NCBI GenBank assembly: GCA_030424705.1
Contig: JAUHWJ010000034.1
Span: 1-9,513 of the forward strand
Direction: 5' to 3'
Source of the DNA: Alphaproteobacteria bacterium
GTDB taxonomy: Bacteria > Pseudomonadota > Alphaproteobacteria > Rhodobacterales > Rhodobacteraceae
DNA length: 9,513 nucleotides
Shown here piece after piece: positions 1 through 7,175 of this stretch (position 1 is the stretch's first letter; each line of letters starts with the position of its first letter). A program made the translations under genes and the position numbers. The notes below the pieces were generated by a model that saw only the letters and a program-made list of their open reading frames with translations, made no database searches and had not been told where the DNA came from.

Positions 1-882
1 CGTGAGCCGCTCGAGGAAGGCCTTGTTCACCGGGTTGTCGACCGCCTCGAAATAGGAATAGGCGGCGATCAGCCCCTCGCCCTCTTCGGGGGAGATCAGC
101 GTCTGCTCGTTGCCGACGCCGAAGGTTGTGGAGGCGATCGGGATTTCCTTGTTCATCCCGGCGGCGGCGTATTGCTTGTAGAAGGAGACATGCGCGCCAC
201 CGACCAGCGCGGAGATCACGAGGTCGGGCTTCGCGCCCTGGATCTTCTGGATCGTCGGGCCGAAATTCGTCACGTCCAGCGGGAAGAACTCGACGCCGAG
301 CGTCTCGCCGCCATTGTCCTTCACGAACTTCTGCATCCACTGCGCGGTGATCTGCCCGTAATTGTAGTCAGCCGCGACGATGTAGACCTTCTTGCCCCAC
401 TTGTTCATGACATAGGGGACGACTTTCGCCACCGTCTGCGCCGGTGTGGAGCCAGTGTTGAAGTTGTTGAAGTCGCAGACGCCGCCTTCATACTGGGTGT
501 TGTAGAAGTAGAGCGTGTTGAAACGGGCGAAGGTCGGACGGATCGCCTCCCGGCTGGCGGACGTGATGCCGGCATGAACAACGTCGGCCCGGTCCCCCGC
601 CGCGGCCTGCGTCGCGTACTGGGTGTAGAGCTGGATGTTCGACTGGGCGTCGTAGAGGATCAGCTCGACCTCACGGCCGTTCAGGCCGCCGGCTGCATTG
701 ATGTCGTCGACGGCCATCTTCGTGGTCTCGACCATCGGCGCACCGTAGATGTCGAGGCCGCCCGACTGGTCGAGGATCGACACGAACTTGATCTTTCCGT
801 CCTGCGCCCGGCCGATCGTGGCGGGCGCGGCGAGGGCTATGGCGGAGGCGCCGGCGACGAAGCTTCTGCGGGTCAGTTTCAT
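1..882 (-). CDS. ABC transporter substrate-binding protein, urea/short-chain amide type (3' end off window)
   Basis: Reading the minus strand from the ATG at 882 gives 294 codons open to the window edge; the C-terminal part, probably 100 or more residues, is missing. The N-terminus carries a twin-arginine signal (TRRSFV, residues 4-9), then an Ala-rich segment and a likely cleavage after GRA (about residue 26), so the protein should be exported folded to the periplasm. The mature part begins IKFVSILDQSG and continues with MAVDDINAAGGLNGR and, in the middle, YEGG and DYNYG. This is the pattern of the type I periplasmic-binding fold of the UrtA/AmiC/FmdD group (Peripla_BP_5), which binds urea or short amides. 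An AGGAGA ribosome site lies about 8 bases before the ATG. Its permeases and ATPases are not in view and may follow beyond the left edge. The exact ligand is unproven; the fold and class are fairly certain. Confidence 0.85.
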   Translation of the reverse strand, partial: MKLTRRSFVAGASAIALAAPATIGRAQDGKIKFVSILDQSGGLDIYGAPMVETTKMAVDDINAAGGLNGREVELILYDAQSNIQLYTQYATQAAAGDRADVVHAGITSASREAIRPTFARFNTLYFYNTQYEGGVCDFNNFNTGSTPAQTVAKVVPYVMNKWGKKVYIVAADYNYGQITAQWMQKFVKDNGGETLGVEFFPLDVTNFGPTIQKIQGAKPDLVISALVGGAHVSFYKQYAAAGMNKEIPIASTTFGVGNEQTLISPEEGEGLIAAYSYFEAVDNPVNKAFLERLT

Positions 883-905
883 TCTGTTCTCTCCTGTCGG
901 GTCGC

Positions 906-922
906 CCGGCCGTAGCGGCCGG
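906..922 (-). terminator. GC-rich hairpin between flotillin gene and binding-protein gene
   Basis: A perfect inverted repeat, CCGGCCG-TAG-CGGCCGG, has 7-bp arms and a 3-base loop. It lies in the 60-bp gap after the flotillin stop codon (943) and before the binding-protein start (882). On the minus strand no run of T follows it, so it is not a textbook intrinsic terminator. It could still end or attenuate flotillin transcription, or protect the 3' end of that message. The structure is seen directly; the role is inferred. Confidence 0.4.
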
Positions 923-942
923 ATCTTTGGATGGCGTCGTGT

Positions 943-2541
943 TCAGTCTTTCCTGGGCTTCGGGGCCTCGCCGCGGCGCGCAAGGCCTTCGGCGAGCCCG
1001 TCGAGGCCGCCCCCGACATTGAGGCCGACCTCCTCGCCCAGTTTCTTCACCGCCGGAAGCTGGAGCGCCATTGCGAGGACGCTGTCCACCACCTGGTTGA
1101 CCGCGCCCTTCTCGCCCGATGCGCCGCCCTCGCCGCCGGATCCGCCGAAGCCGCTGATATGGTTGATGCGGATCGATTCGATCCGCTCCGCCGGCTTCAG
1201 CATCCGTTCCACGACCTCCGGCAGCGCGCGAAGCCGCGCCTCCTCGAGCTTCATGGAGATCAGCGCCTCGCTCTGCCCGTTCTCTGCTGCGATCACGGCC
1301 ACGCGCCCCTCGGCTTCGGCCAGCAGCCGGTCTCGCGCAGCCTGCGCGCGCTCGAGCGTCGCCTTCGCTTCCGCAGTCGCCATCGAGAGGATCGTGTCAG
1401 CCTCCGACTTCACCCTCGTATCGTCCACCGCGGCCTGTTCGGAGGCGCGGATGAGGGCGAGCGCCTTCTGCCGCTCCGCCGCCGCCGTCTCCCGCACCGT
1501 GCGCACATCCTCTTCAGCCTTGGCCTCGCCGGCCTTGGCCGCGACGGCCGCCGCTTCGGCTTCGGCCTCCTCGACCCGCTTGGCGGCGAGCTGCACCGCG
1601 TTCTCGGCGAGTGCAAGGGCGGTGGCGAGTTCGCTGTCGAGCGCCTTGCGCCGCAATTCCCGGTCCCGCTCGATCTCGGAGAGGCGGATCTCCCGCTCCC
1701 GCGCGATCCGGGCCGCCTCCCGCCGCTTCTCAGAGAGGGCCTGCTCCTCCGCCGTCTCCGCGAGGCTCCGGGCGCGCGCGACCTCGATCTCGCGCTGCTG
1801 CTGGATCATCGCCTCTTCTTCCTCGCGGGAGATGGTGAGCTTGCGCTTCGTCGCGTCGAGATGGCTCTGCCGGACGGCGACCTCGGCCTCCGACTCGATC
1901 GCCGCGCGCTCCTTCTTGTTGACGGCGATGATCTCCGCGAGCCGCCGCATGCCGAGCGCGTTGAAGGCGTTGTTCTCGTCCAGCGCATGGAACGGCGTCT
2001 GGTCGATCCTCGTCAGGGAGACGGATTCGAGCATCAGCCCGTTCTGCGCCAGATTGTCCTTGAGCGTCTCGGAGACTTCGCGCGCGAAAGCGCCTCGATT
2101 GTCTTGCAGATCGTCCATCGTGTAGCGCGCGGCGACGGAGAGCATGGCGTCGACGAGCTTGCCTTCGAGCGTCTCCGCAAGCTCGGCCGGGCGGAAGGAC
2201 TTGCCGGCGAGCGCCTGCGCCGCGGTGGCGACGCCGGCGGCGCTGCCCTCCACGCGGACATAGAACTCCGCCCCGACATCGACGCGGAGACGATCCTTCG
2301 TGATGATGGACTTCGGACCAAGCCGCTCGATCTCGAGCCGGCTCGTGCGCATGTTGACCTCGGCCACCTTGTGCAGGAACGGCAGGGCGAGGCATCCGCC
2401 GTCCAGCACGACCCTCTGCCCGCCGGCGCCCGTCCGGACGATGGCGATCTCCCTCGTCGCTTTACGGTAGTAGCGATTGAGGAACAGAATCAGAAGGATG
2501 GCGACGACGACAAGGATGATTAAGCTGACGAACCAGGCCAT
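943..2541 (-). CDS. yqiK: YqiK-type flotillin / SPFH-domain membrane protein
   Basis: This 532-residue protein has one N-terminal membrane segment (about residues 3-22), followed by a basic RYYRKATR stretch. An SPFH/Band 7 domain spans roughly residues 30-210. A very long Ala/Glu/Arg-rich coiled coil (about 210-430) and a Gly-rich C-terminal tail follow. Segments such as VRTGAGGQRVV, SIITKDRLRVDV, ATAAQALAG, LQDNR and NGLMLESVSLT closely resemble E. coli YqiK as I recall it, and the length is similar (about 550). Flotillins oligomerise at the inner membrane and organise membrane domains involved in fluidity, stress tolerance and complex assembly. The ATG at 2541 is preceded by GGGAGGGAGG at good spacing. 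YqiK genes often sit beside a small NfeD/YqiJ partner; none is present here on either side. It lies between the IclR gene upstream and a binding-protein gene downstream. Family assignment is strong; the cellular role here is unknown. Confidence 0.92.
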   Translation of the reverse strand: MAWFVSLIILVVVAILLILFLNRYYRKATREIAIVRTGAGGQRVVLDGGCLALPFLHKVAEVNMRTSRLEIERLGPKSIITKDRLRVDVGAEFYVRVEGSAAGVATAAQALAGKSFRPAELAETLEGKLVDAMLSVAARYTMDDLQDNRGAFAREVSETLKDNLAQNGLMLESVSLTRIDQTPFHALDENNAFNALGMRRLAEIIAVNKKERAAIESEAEVAVRQSHLDATKRKLTISREEEEAMIQQQREIEVARARSLAETAEEQALSEKRREAARIAREREIRLSEIERDRELRRKALDSELATALALAENAVQLAAKRVEEAEAEAAAVAAKAGEAKAEEDVRTVRETAAAERQKALALIRASEQAAVDDTRVKSEADTILSMATAEAKATLERAQAARDRLLAEAEGRVAVIAAENGQSEALISMKLEEARLRALPEVVERMLKPAERIESIRINHISGFGGSGGEGGASGEKGAVNQVVDSVLAMALQLPAVKKLGEEVGLNVGGGLDGLAEGLARRGEAPKPRKD

Positions 2542-2599
2542 GAGCGCCTCCCTCCCAGCCCGCGTTCATCTCCGCGCGGCGGCACATAGGTCCGGACAA

Positions 2600-2628
2600 G
2601 TTAACGAGGGGATAAGACTCGCTGTCAA
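2600..2628 (-). promoter_or_regulatory. Candidate sigma-70-like promoter for the flotillin gene
   Basis: On the minus strand a perfect TTGACA (plus-strand TGTCAA, 2623-2628) is followed after 17 bases by GTTAAC (2600-2605), which matches the -10 consensus in only three of six positions. It lies about 60 bp upstream of the flotillin ATG and downstream of the IclR stop. This suggests the flotillin gene can be transcribed independently of the regulator. The weak -10 keeps confidence low. Confidence 0.42.
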
Positions 2629-2642
2629 GCGATTCGAGCGGA

Positions 2643-2657
2643 GCGGACGCGATCCGC
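2643..2657 (-). terminator. Possible weak hairpin after the IclR gene
   Basis: GCGGA-CGCGA-TCCGC forms a 5-bp-arm inverted repeat just past the IclR stop codon (2663). An overlapping alternative pairing, ACGCG-GAT-CGCGT, is also possible on the minus strand. There is no T-run after it. It may be a weak terminator or simply GC-rich chance. Confidence 0.25.
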
Positions 2658-2662
2658 GTTCG

Positions 2663-3472
2663 TCAGGCCGGCATCGCCACGCGCCCGCCGAAATCCGCGG
2701 TTGCCGCCCTCGCCGCTGCGAGAGCCTCCGCCGCTGCGTCGCGGTGCGCCGAAGGGTTGAGCCGCGCGGAGGGACCGGCGACGGTGATCGCCGCGATCAC
2801 TGCGCCAAGCTCGTCGAAAACCGGAGCGGCTGCAGCGCGCATCCCGATCGCCTGCTCCTCGTCATCGAGGGCGACGCCGCGCGCGCGGATTTCCCGCGCC
2901 TCTGCGATCAGCGAGTCCACATCGGCGATCGTCCGCTCCGTCAGACGGGACAACTCCGCTCCCCGGATCAGCCGCATCATCACATCGTCCCGACGGAACG
3001 CCAGCAGCGCCTTTCCGGCCGCGCCGGCATGAAGCGGCGCGCGCCCGCCGATCACGAAAACGGCGCGCATCTCGTTCGCCGATTCCGACTGCGCCATGCA
3101 GACGACTTCGGCCACGTCCGCAATGAACAAGGCCGCCGTCTCGCCCGTCCTGTTTCTCAGCGTCTCGAGCGCCGGGCGCGAGATTTCCACCAGGTCGCGG
3201 GATCGGGCGAAGGCGGAGCCGGTGGAGAAGGTCTCCACCCCGACGCGCCAGCGGTTGTCCGTCGCCGATATCCGCACGAACCGTTGCGTCTCGAGCGTCG
3301 TGAGAAGGCGGTGCGTCGTCGACGGCGCGAGGCCGACTCGCTGCGAGAGCTCAGTAAGGGTTAGACCCGCAGCCTCGCGTCCCAGTTCCCGGAGAATCCC
3401 GAGGGCGCGCGCGAGCGCACGAACCTGGCCGGGCGTTCTTTCGTCGTATCGATCTGTCGGCGTCTGAAGCAC
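2663..3472 (-). CDS. IclR-family transcriptional regulator
   Basis: The product is about 269 residues from a GTG start at 3472. It has an N-terminal winged helix-turn-helix (about residues 17-75; LTLTELSQRVGLAPSTTHRLL is the recognition region) and a C-terminal IclR effector-binding domain. Diagnostic segments of the latter are PLHAGAAGKALLAF, DDEEQAIGMRAAAAPVFD and AAITVAGP. IclR proteins are usually dimeric or tetrameric ligand-responsive regulators of nearby catabolic or transport genes and often control themselves. The frame stays open upstream to an ATG at 3631, but that start would add 53 Arg-rich residues and overlap the divergent ATPase gene. The GTG has a GAAGGG ribosome site about 7 bases upstream and gives a normal family length, so I chose it. 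It is divergent from the BMP importer operon across 140 bp, which makes that operon its most likely target. Confidence 0.9.
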   Translation of the reverse strand: MLQTPTDRYDERTPGQVRALARALGILRELGREAAGLTLTELSQRVGLAPSTTHRLLTTLETQRFVRISATDNRWRVGVETFSTGSAFARSRDLVEISRPALETLRNRTGETAALFIADVAEVVCMAQSESANEMRAVFVIGGRAPLHAGAAGKALLAFRRDDVMMRLIRGAELSRLTERTIADVDSLIAEAREIRARGVALDDEEQAIGMRAAAAPVFDELGAVIAAITVAGPSARLNPSAHRDAAAEALAAARAATADFGGRVAMPA

Positions 3473-3490
3473 GGTCCACCCTTCAGCGGC

Positions 3491-3505
3491 GCGACGTTGC
3501 GTCGC
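3491..3505. promoter_or_regulatory. Candidate operator: 15-bp palindrome upstream of IclR start
   Basis: GCGACG-TTG-CGTCGC is a perfect 6-3-6 inverted repeat 19-33 bases upstream of the IclR GTG, inside the divergent intergenic region. A second, slightly offset outer pair (CTTCA at 3481-3485 and TGAAG at 3513-3517) flanks it. IclR-family operators are commonly short palindromes of this size near their own promoters, so this is a plausible autoregulatory site. In such GC-rich DNA a chance 6-bp palindrome is possible. Confidence 0.4.
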
Positions 3506-3553
3506 CGGGGGGTGAAGTAGCACGGTTTTCGTCGCCGTCCAGCGCCGCCGCGC

Positions 3554-3582
3554 TTGACGCCGGGCGACTCTCTGCCCGCTAT
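3554..3582 (+). promoter_or_regulatory. Candidate promoter of the BMP importer operon
   Basis: TTGACG (3554-3559) matches five of six -35 consensus bases. It is followed after 17 bases by CGCTAT (3577-3582), a poor -10, with an alternative TATGAC at 3580-3585 at a longer spacing. It ends about 30 bp before the ATPase GTG. The spacer contains a separate inverted repeat, CGGGC (3561-3565) and GCCCG (3574-3578), which could be a regulator site. The -35 is clear; the -10 is weak. Confidence 0.4.
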
Positions 3583-3612
3583 GACTCAAGGTATGGAGAA
3601 GCAGGGGGCGCA

Positions 3613-5151
3613 GTGTCCGAGCGAAGCGCAAACGGCCAGGCGCTCTTCGAGGCGAAGAGCCTCAGAAAGGTCTTCCCCGGCGTCGTCGCCAATGACGACG
3701 TTTCCTTCGCTGTCGGAGCCGGCGAGGTTCATGCGCTGCTCGGGGAAAACGGGGCGGGGAAGTCCACGCTCGTGAAGATGATCTACGGCCTCCTGCGGCC
3801 GGACGGCGGAGAGATGAGGTTGCGCGGCGCGCCCTATGCGCCCGCCCGGCCCGGCGAGGCGCGGGCGGCCGGGATCGGGATGGTGTTCCAACATTTCTCG
3901 CTCTTCGAGGCGCTGACCGTGGCGGAGAATGTCGCGCTCGGCATGAACGACGCTCCGCGCGCACGCGCGCTCGACGCCCGCATCCGCGAAGTGAGCGAGG
4001 CCTACGGCTTGCCGCTCGATCCGGGCCGGCGCGTCGGCGAGTTGTCCGTCGGCGAGCGGCAACGGATCGAGATCGTGCGGGCGCTCCTGCAGGCGCCGCG
4101 GCTCCTCATCATGGACGAACCCACCTCGGTGCTCACGCCCTCCGAAGCGGAGACCCTGTTCGGCACGCTGCGGACGCTGGCGGAGGAGGGCGTCTCGATC
4201 CTCTACATCTCGCACAAGCTCGAGGAGATCCGGGCGCTCTGCTCGGCGGCGACGATCCTCCGGGGCGGGAAGGTCAGCGGGCGATGCGACCCGCGGGCGG
4301 AAACCGCACGGAGCCTCGCGGAGATGATGATCGGCCGCGCCCTCGCCGCGCCGAAGGCGACCGACTGGAAGCCGGGCGCGGCGCGCCTCAGCGTCGAGAA
4401 GCTGACGCTTCCTTCGGCGGAGCCTTTCGGCGTCACCCTCCGGTCGCTCGACCTGACCCTGCGCGCGGGCGACGTTCTCGGCGTCGCCGGCGTGGCGGGC
4501 AACGGTCAGGACGAGCTTGTCGCCGCGCTCTCCGGCGAGACGCGGACCCGGCCGGAAGCCATCCGTCTCGGCGGCGCGCCGATCGGCGGGCTGGGGCCGG
4601 AGGCGCGGCGGGCGCTCGGCCTCTCGGTCGCCCCCGAGGAACGGCTGGGCCACGCCGCGGCGCCCGACATGTCGCTCTCGGAAAACACGATCCTCACGGC
4701 GAGAGGCCGCGCCGGGCTCGCTTCCCGCGGCTTCCTGCGGAAGGCGGCCGCCGAGGGATTCGCGAACCGGATCGTGACGGAGTTCGGGGTCAGAACGGCG
4801 GGCGTCTCCCACGCCGCAAGGTCGCTTTCGGGCGGCAACCTCCAGAAATTCGTCGTCGGCCGGGAAATCCTGCAGAAGCCGGACGTGCTCATCGCCGCGC
4901 AGCCGACCTGGGGCGTGGATGCCGGCGCGGCGGAGACGATCCGCGGGGCGATCCGGTCGCTCGCCGCGGGCGGCGCCGCGGTGATGGTGATCTCGCAGGA
5001 TCTCGACGAGCTGATGGAGATCTCCACCCTCCTGTCCGTCATCTCGGAGGGCCGCCTCTCCTTCCCCGTGCCCGTCGCCGACATCACGGTCGAGCAGATC
5101 GCGCTCCTGATGGGCGGCGGGGCGCGCGCGGAGGCGGACGCCGATGCTTGA
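3613..5151 (+). CDS. BMP-type (nucleoside/purine class) ABC importer, double ATPase subunit
   Basis: This 512-residue protein holds two fused ABC ATPase domains, as in RbsA/NupA/YufO-type importers, and should power the two permeases encoded next to it. Domain 1 is canonical: Walker A GENGAGKST (44-52), Q-loop Gln93, signature LSVGE (144-148), Walker B LLIMDEPT (164-171) and switch His201. Domain 2 is degenerate: its P-loop reads VAGNGQ (294-299) without the GKS/T, and the Walker B glutamate position is Gln430 (AAQPTWGVD). The switch His is replaced by Gln462 (ISQDLDE), although LSGGN (405-409) is intact. This asymmetry is typical of the family, so one composite site probably hydrolyses ATP. 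The start is GTG at 3613, with AGGGGG just upstream; the nearby ATGs at 3581 and 3593 are out of frame. The gene ends overlapping the first permease gene by 8 bp. The substrate is inferred from the neighbouring BMP binding protein. Confidence 0.93.
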   Translation: MSERSANGQALFEAKSLRKVFPGVVANDDVSFAVGAGEVHALLGENGAGKSTLVKMIYGLLRPDGGEMRLRGAPYAPARPGEARAAGIGMVFQHFSLFEALTVAENVALGMNDAPRARALDARIREVSEAYGLPLDPGRRVGELSVGERQRIEIVRALLQAPRLLIMDEPTSVLTPSEAETLFGTLRTLAEEGVSILYISHKLEEIRALCSAATILRGGKVSGRCDPRAETARSLAEMMIGRALAAPKATDWKPGAARLSVEKLTLPSAEPFGVTLRSLDLTLRAGDVLGVAGVAGNGQDELVAALSGETRTRPEAIRLGGAPIGGLGPEARRALGLSVAPEERLGHAAAPDMSLSENTILTARGRAGLASRGFLRKAAAEGFANRIVTEFGVRTAGVSHAARSLSGGNLQKFVVGREILQKPDVLIAAQPTWGVDAGAAETIRGAIRSLAAGGAAVMVISQDLDELMEISTLLSVISEGRLSFPVPVADITVEQIALLMGGGARAEADADA

Positions 5152-6205
5152 GCTCGTCGCGCGGAAGGAAGCCTCCCGGTTCATGCTCTGGCTGACGCCG
5201 GCGCTTGCGGTCGTCCTCACGATGCTGTCGGGGCTCGCGCTCTTCGCGCTGCTCGGCAAGGACCCGTTCGAGGCGGTCCGCGTCATCTTCGTCGAGCCGC
5301 TTCTCGATCCGTTCAGCCGCACGGAGCTGCTGGTGAAGGGCGCGCCGCTCGTCCTCATTGCGATCGGGCTCAGCTTCGGCTTTCGCGCCGGGATCTGGAA
5401 CATCGGCGCGGAGGGGCAGTTCACCATCGGCGCGCTGACGGCGGGCGCGGTCGCCCTCGCCTTCTGGAATGTCGAGGGAATTTGGCTGCTGCCGCTCATG
5501 GCGCTCGCCGGCGCGGCGGGCGGCGCGGCCTGGGCGATGATCCCGGCCTGGCTCAGGATCCGCTTCAACGCGAACGAGATTCTCGTCTCGCTCATGCTGG
5601 TCTATGTCGCGGAGCTGCTGCTTTCGGCGATGGTCGGCGGCCCGTTGCGCGACCCGGACGGGTTCAACTTCCCCGAAAGCCGGATGTTCCATGACAGCGC
5701 GACGCTGCCGATCATCATCGAGGGGAGCCGCGCCCATGTCGGCGCTCTCGCGGCGCTCGGCGCGGTGGTCATCGCCTATGTTCTGCTGCACCGGCATCTC
5801 TTCGGGTTCGAGGTCCGGCTCTTCGGCCAGGCGCCGCGCGCCGCCCGGTTCGCAGGGTTCCGGGAGGCGCGGCTCGTCGCCGCCTGTCTCGGCCTCTCCG
5901 GCGCGCTGGCGGGGCTTGCGGGCATGTTCGAGGCCTCGGGCCCTGTCGGGCAGCTGGTGCCCGCCCTGCCTTCCGGCTACGGCTTCACGGCGATCATCGT
6001 CGCCTTCCTCGGGCGGCTTCACCCGGTCGGCATCCTGCTGGCCGGGGCGGTGATGGCGCTGACCTATATCGGGGGCGAGACGGCGCAGATGGCGATGAAC
6101 CTGCCCGCCGCGGCGATCAACGTCTTCCAGGGAATGCTGCTCTTCTTCCTGCTCGGGATCGACGTGCTCGTGAACTACCGCATCCGGCTGCGGAGGGCCT
6201 TGTGA
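5144..6205 (+). CDS. BMP-type ABC importer permease 1 (YufP/NupB-like)
   Basis: The product is a 353-residue polytopic inner-membrane protein with many hydrophobic segments, the first at about residues 15-35. It has the family hallmark GIWNIGAEGQFTIGA (W85, N86, E90, G91) and a late segment, LSGALAGLAGMFEASGPVG, of the branched-chain/ribose-type permease fold (BPD_transp_2). It is the longer of the two permeases, as usual for this transporter class, and should pair with the downstream one to form the translocation channel. The ATG lies inside the end of the ATPase gene (8-bp overlap), with GGAGG 9 bases upstream, implying translational coupling. It ends in TGATG, sharing one base with the next gene. 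Confidence 0.92.
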   Translation: MLELVARKEASRFMLWLTPALAVVLTMLSGLALFALLGKDPFEAVRVIFVEPLLDPFSRTELLVKGAPLVLIAIGLSFGFRAGIWNIGAEGQFTIGALTAGAVALAFWNVEGIWLLPLMALAGAAGGAAWAMIPAWLRIRFNANEILVSLMLVYVAELLLSAMVGGPLRDPDGFNFPESRMFHDSATLPIIIEGSRAHVGALAALGAVVIAYVLLHRHLFGFEVRLFGQAPRAARFAGFREARLVAACLGLSGALAGLAGMFEASGPVGQLVPALPSGYGFTAIIVAFLGRLHPVGILLAGAVMALTYIGGETAQMAMNLPAAAINVFQGMLLFFLLGIDVLVNYRIRLRRAL

Positions 6206-7137
6206 TGGATCTGTCTGCGCTGAACCCGGCGGACCTCGCCTTCAGCCTCATCGTCGCGGCGACGCCGCTGCTCTTCGCCGCGCTCGGCGAGCTGGTGGTC
6301 GAGAAATCCGGCGTCCTCAACCTCGGGGTCGAGGGGATGATGATCCTCGGCGCGATCGGCGGCTTCGCCACCGCGCACGGATCCGGCTCCCTCGCGCTTG
6401 CCGCGCTTGCGGGAGCGGGGGCCGGGGCGCTGCTGGCGGCGCTCTTCGCGCTGATGACGCAATACCTGATGTCGAACCAGGTGGCGACAGGGCTCGCGCT
6501 CACGCTCTTCGGGCTCGGCGTGGCGTCTCTGGTTGGCCAGGGCTATGCGGGACAGACCCTGCAGGTCTCCGCCCGGCTCGACATTCCGGGGCTGACGGAC
6601 ATTCCGGTGATCGGGCGGCTTCTCTTCGGCCACGATCCGCTCGTCTATCTCTCCCTTGTGGCGACCGCGCTCGTCTGGTGGTTCCTGAACCGCAGCCGGG
6701 CCGGGCTCATCCTGCGTGCGGTCGGGGAGAACCATGAGGCGGCGCATGCGATCGGCTATCCGGTGCGGCTGGTGCGGGTCTCGGCGATCCTCTTCGGCGG
6801 GGCGATGGCCGGTTTGGGCGGCGCCTATCTAGCGGTCGTGCAGACGCCCCTCTGGGTCGAGGGCATGACGGCCGGGCGCGGCTGGATCGCCCTCGCGATC
6901 GTGGTCTTCGCGGCCTGGCGACCATGGCGGGCGCTGCTGGGCGCCTATGTCTTCGGCGGAGTCACCATCGTCCAGCTCAATCTTCAGGCTTTGGGCGTCG
7001 CCATCGAAAGTCAGTACTTGTCGATGGCTCCCTACCTCGTCACGATCCTCGTACTCGTCGTGATTTCGGCTGACAGGGCGCGCGCGCGGCTGGACGCGCC
7101 GGCCTGCCTCGGCAAACCGTTCTACGCTTCGTCCTGA
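6205..7137 (+). CDS. BMP-type ABC importer permease 2 (YufQ/NupC-like)
   Basis: The product is a 310-residue hydrophobic inner-membrane protein, the second channel subunit. The signature SGVLNLGVEGMM (about residues 35-46) corresponds to the WNIGAEGQ motif of its partner. Helical segments rich in Gly, Ala and Leu follow throughout, including FGGAMAGLGGAYLAV near residue 200. I chose the ATG at 6205, which overlaps the previous stop as TGATG and has GGAGG 8 bases upstream. A GTG directly before it (6202) would add one residue and cannot be excluded. The 38-bp gap to the binding-protein gene contains only the latter's ribosome site. Confidence 0.92.
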   Translation: MDLSALNPADLAFSLIVAATPLLFAALGELVVEKSGVLNLGVEGMMILGAIGGFATAHGSGSLALAALAGAGAGALLAALFALMTQYLMSNQVATGLALTLFGLGVASLVGQGYAGQTLQVSARLDIPGLTDIPVIGRLLFGHDPLVYLSLVATALVWWFLNRSRAGLILRAVGENHEAAHAIGYPVRLVRVSAILFGGAMAGLGGAYLAVVQTPLWVEGMTAGRGWIALAIVVFAAWRPWRALLGAYVFGGVTIVQLNLQALGVAIESQYLSMAPYLVTILVLVVISADRARARLDAPACLGKPFYASS

Positions 7138-7163
7138 CCGCATAGGCGTGGACGATACAGGGA

Positions 7164-7172
7164 GAGGAGAAA
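7164..7172 (+). promoter_or_regulatory. Strong ribosome binding site of the binding-protein gene
   Basis: A purine-rich GGAGAGGAG-type run followed by an A-tract leads directly into the ATG at 7176. It is the strongest Shine-Dalgarno region in the operon. This fits the general need for more binding protein than membrane subunits. Confidence 0.6.
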
Positions 7173-7175
7173 AAA

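Noticed and set aside
172..915. A 247-codon plus-strand open frame opposite the left-edge binding protein
   Set aside because: The minus strand encodes a well-conserved periplasmic-binding fold with a Tat signal; the plus frame shows no family resemblance.
749..2125. A 458-codon Ser/Ala/Arg-rich plus-strand open frame
   Set aside because: It crosses the boundary between two real minus-strand genes and consists of Ser/Arg/Ala repeats typical of an off-frame reading of GC-rich coiled-coil DNA.
931..2523. A 530-codon plus-strand open frame opposite the flotillin gene
   Set aside because: It is antisense to a clearly recognisable YqiK protein. Its translation is Arg/Leu/Asp-rich low-complexity text with no family motif, as expected from the complement of GC-rich coiled-coil codons.
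3581..3612. ATG codons at 3581 and 3593 as alternative starts for the importer ATPase
   Set aside because: Both are out of frame with the ATPase. The GTG at 3613 is in frame, has a purine-rich box just upstream and gives the normal distance to the Walker A motif.
4284..5195. A 303-codon plus-strand open frame inside the ATPase gene
   Set aside because: It overlaps the second ATPase domain in another frame and is an Arg/Gly/Pro-rich shadow without homology features.
3586..5595. A 669-codon minus-strand open frame across the ATPase gene and the first permease
   Set aside because: It spans the whole double ATPase gene and part of the first permease on the opposite strand, has no recognisable domain, and is Arg/Asp/His-rich. 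It is a high-GC shadow frame.
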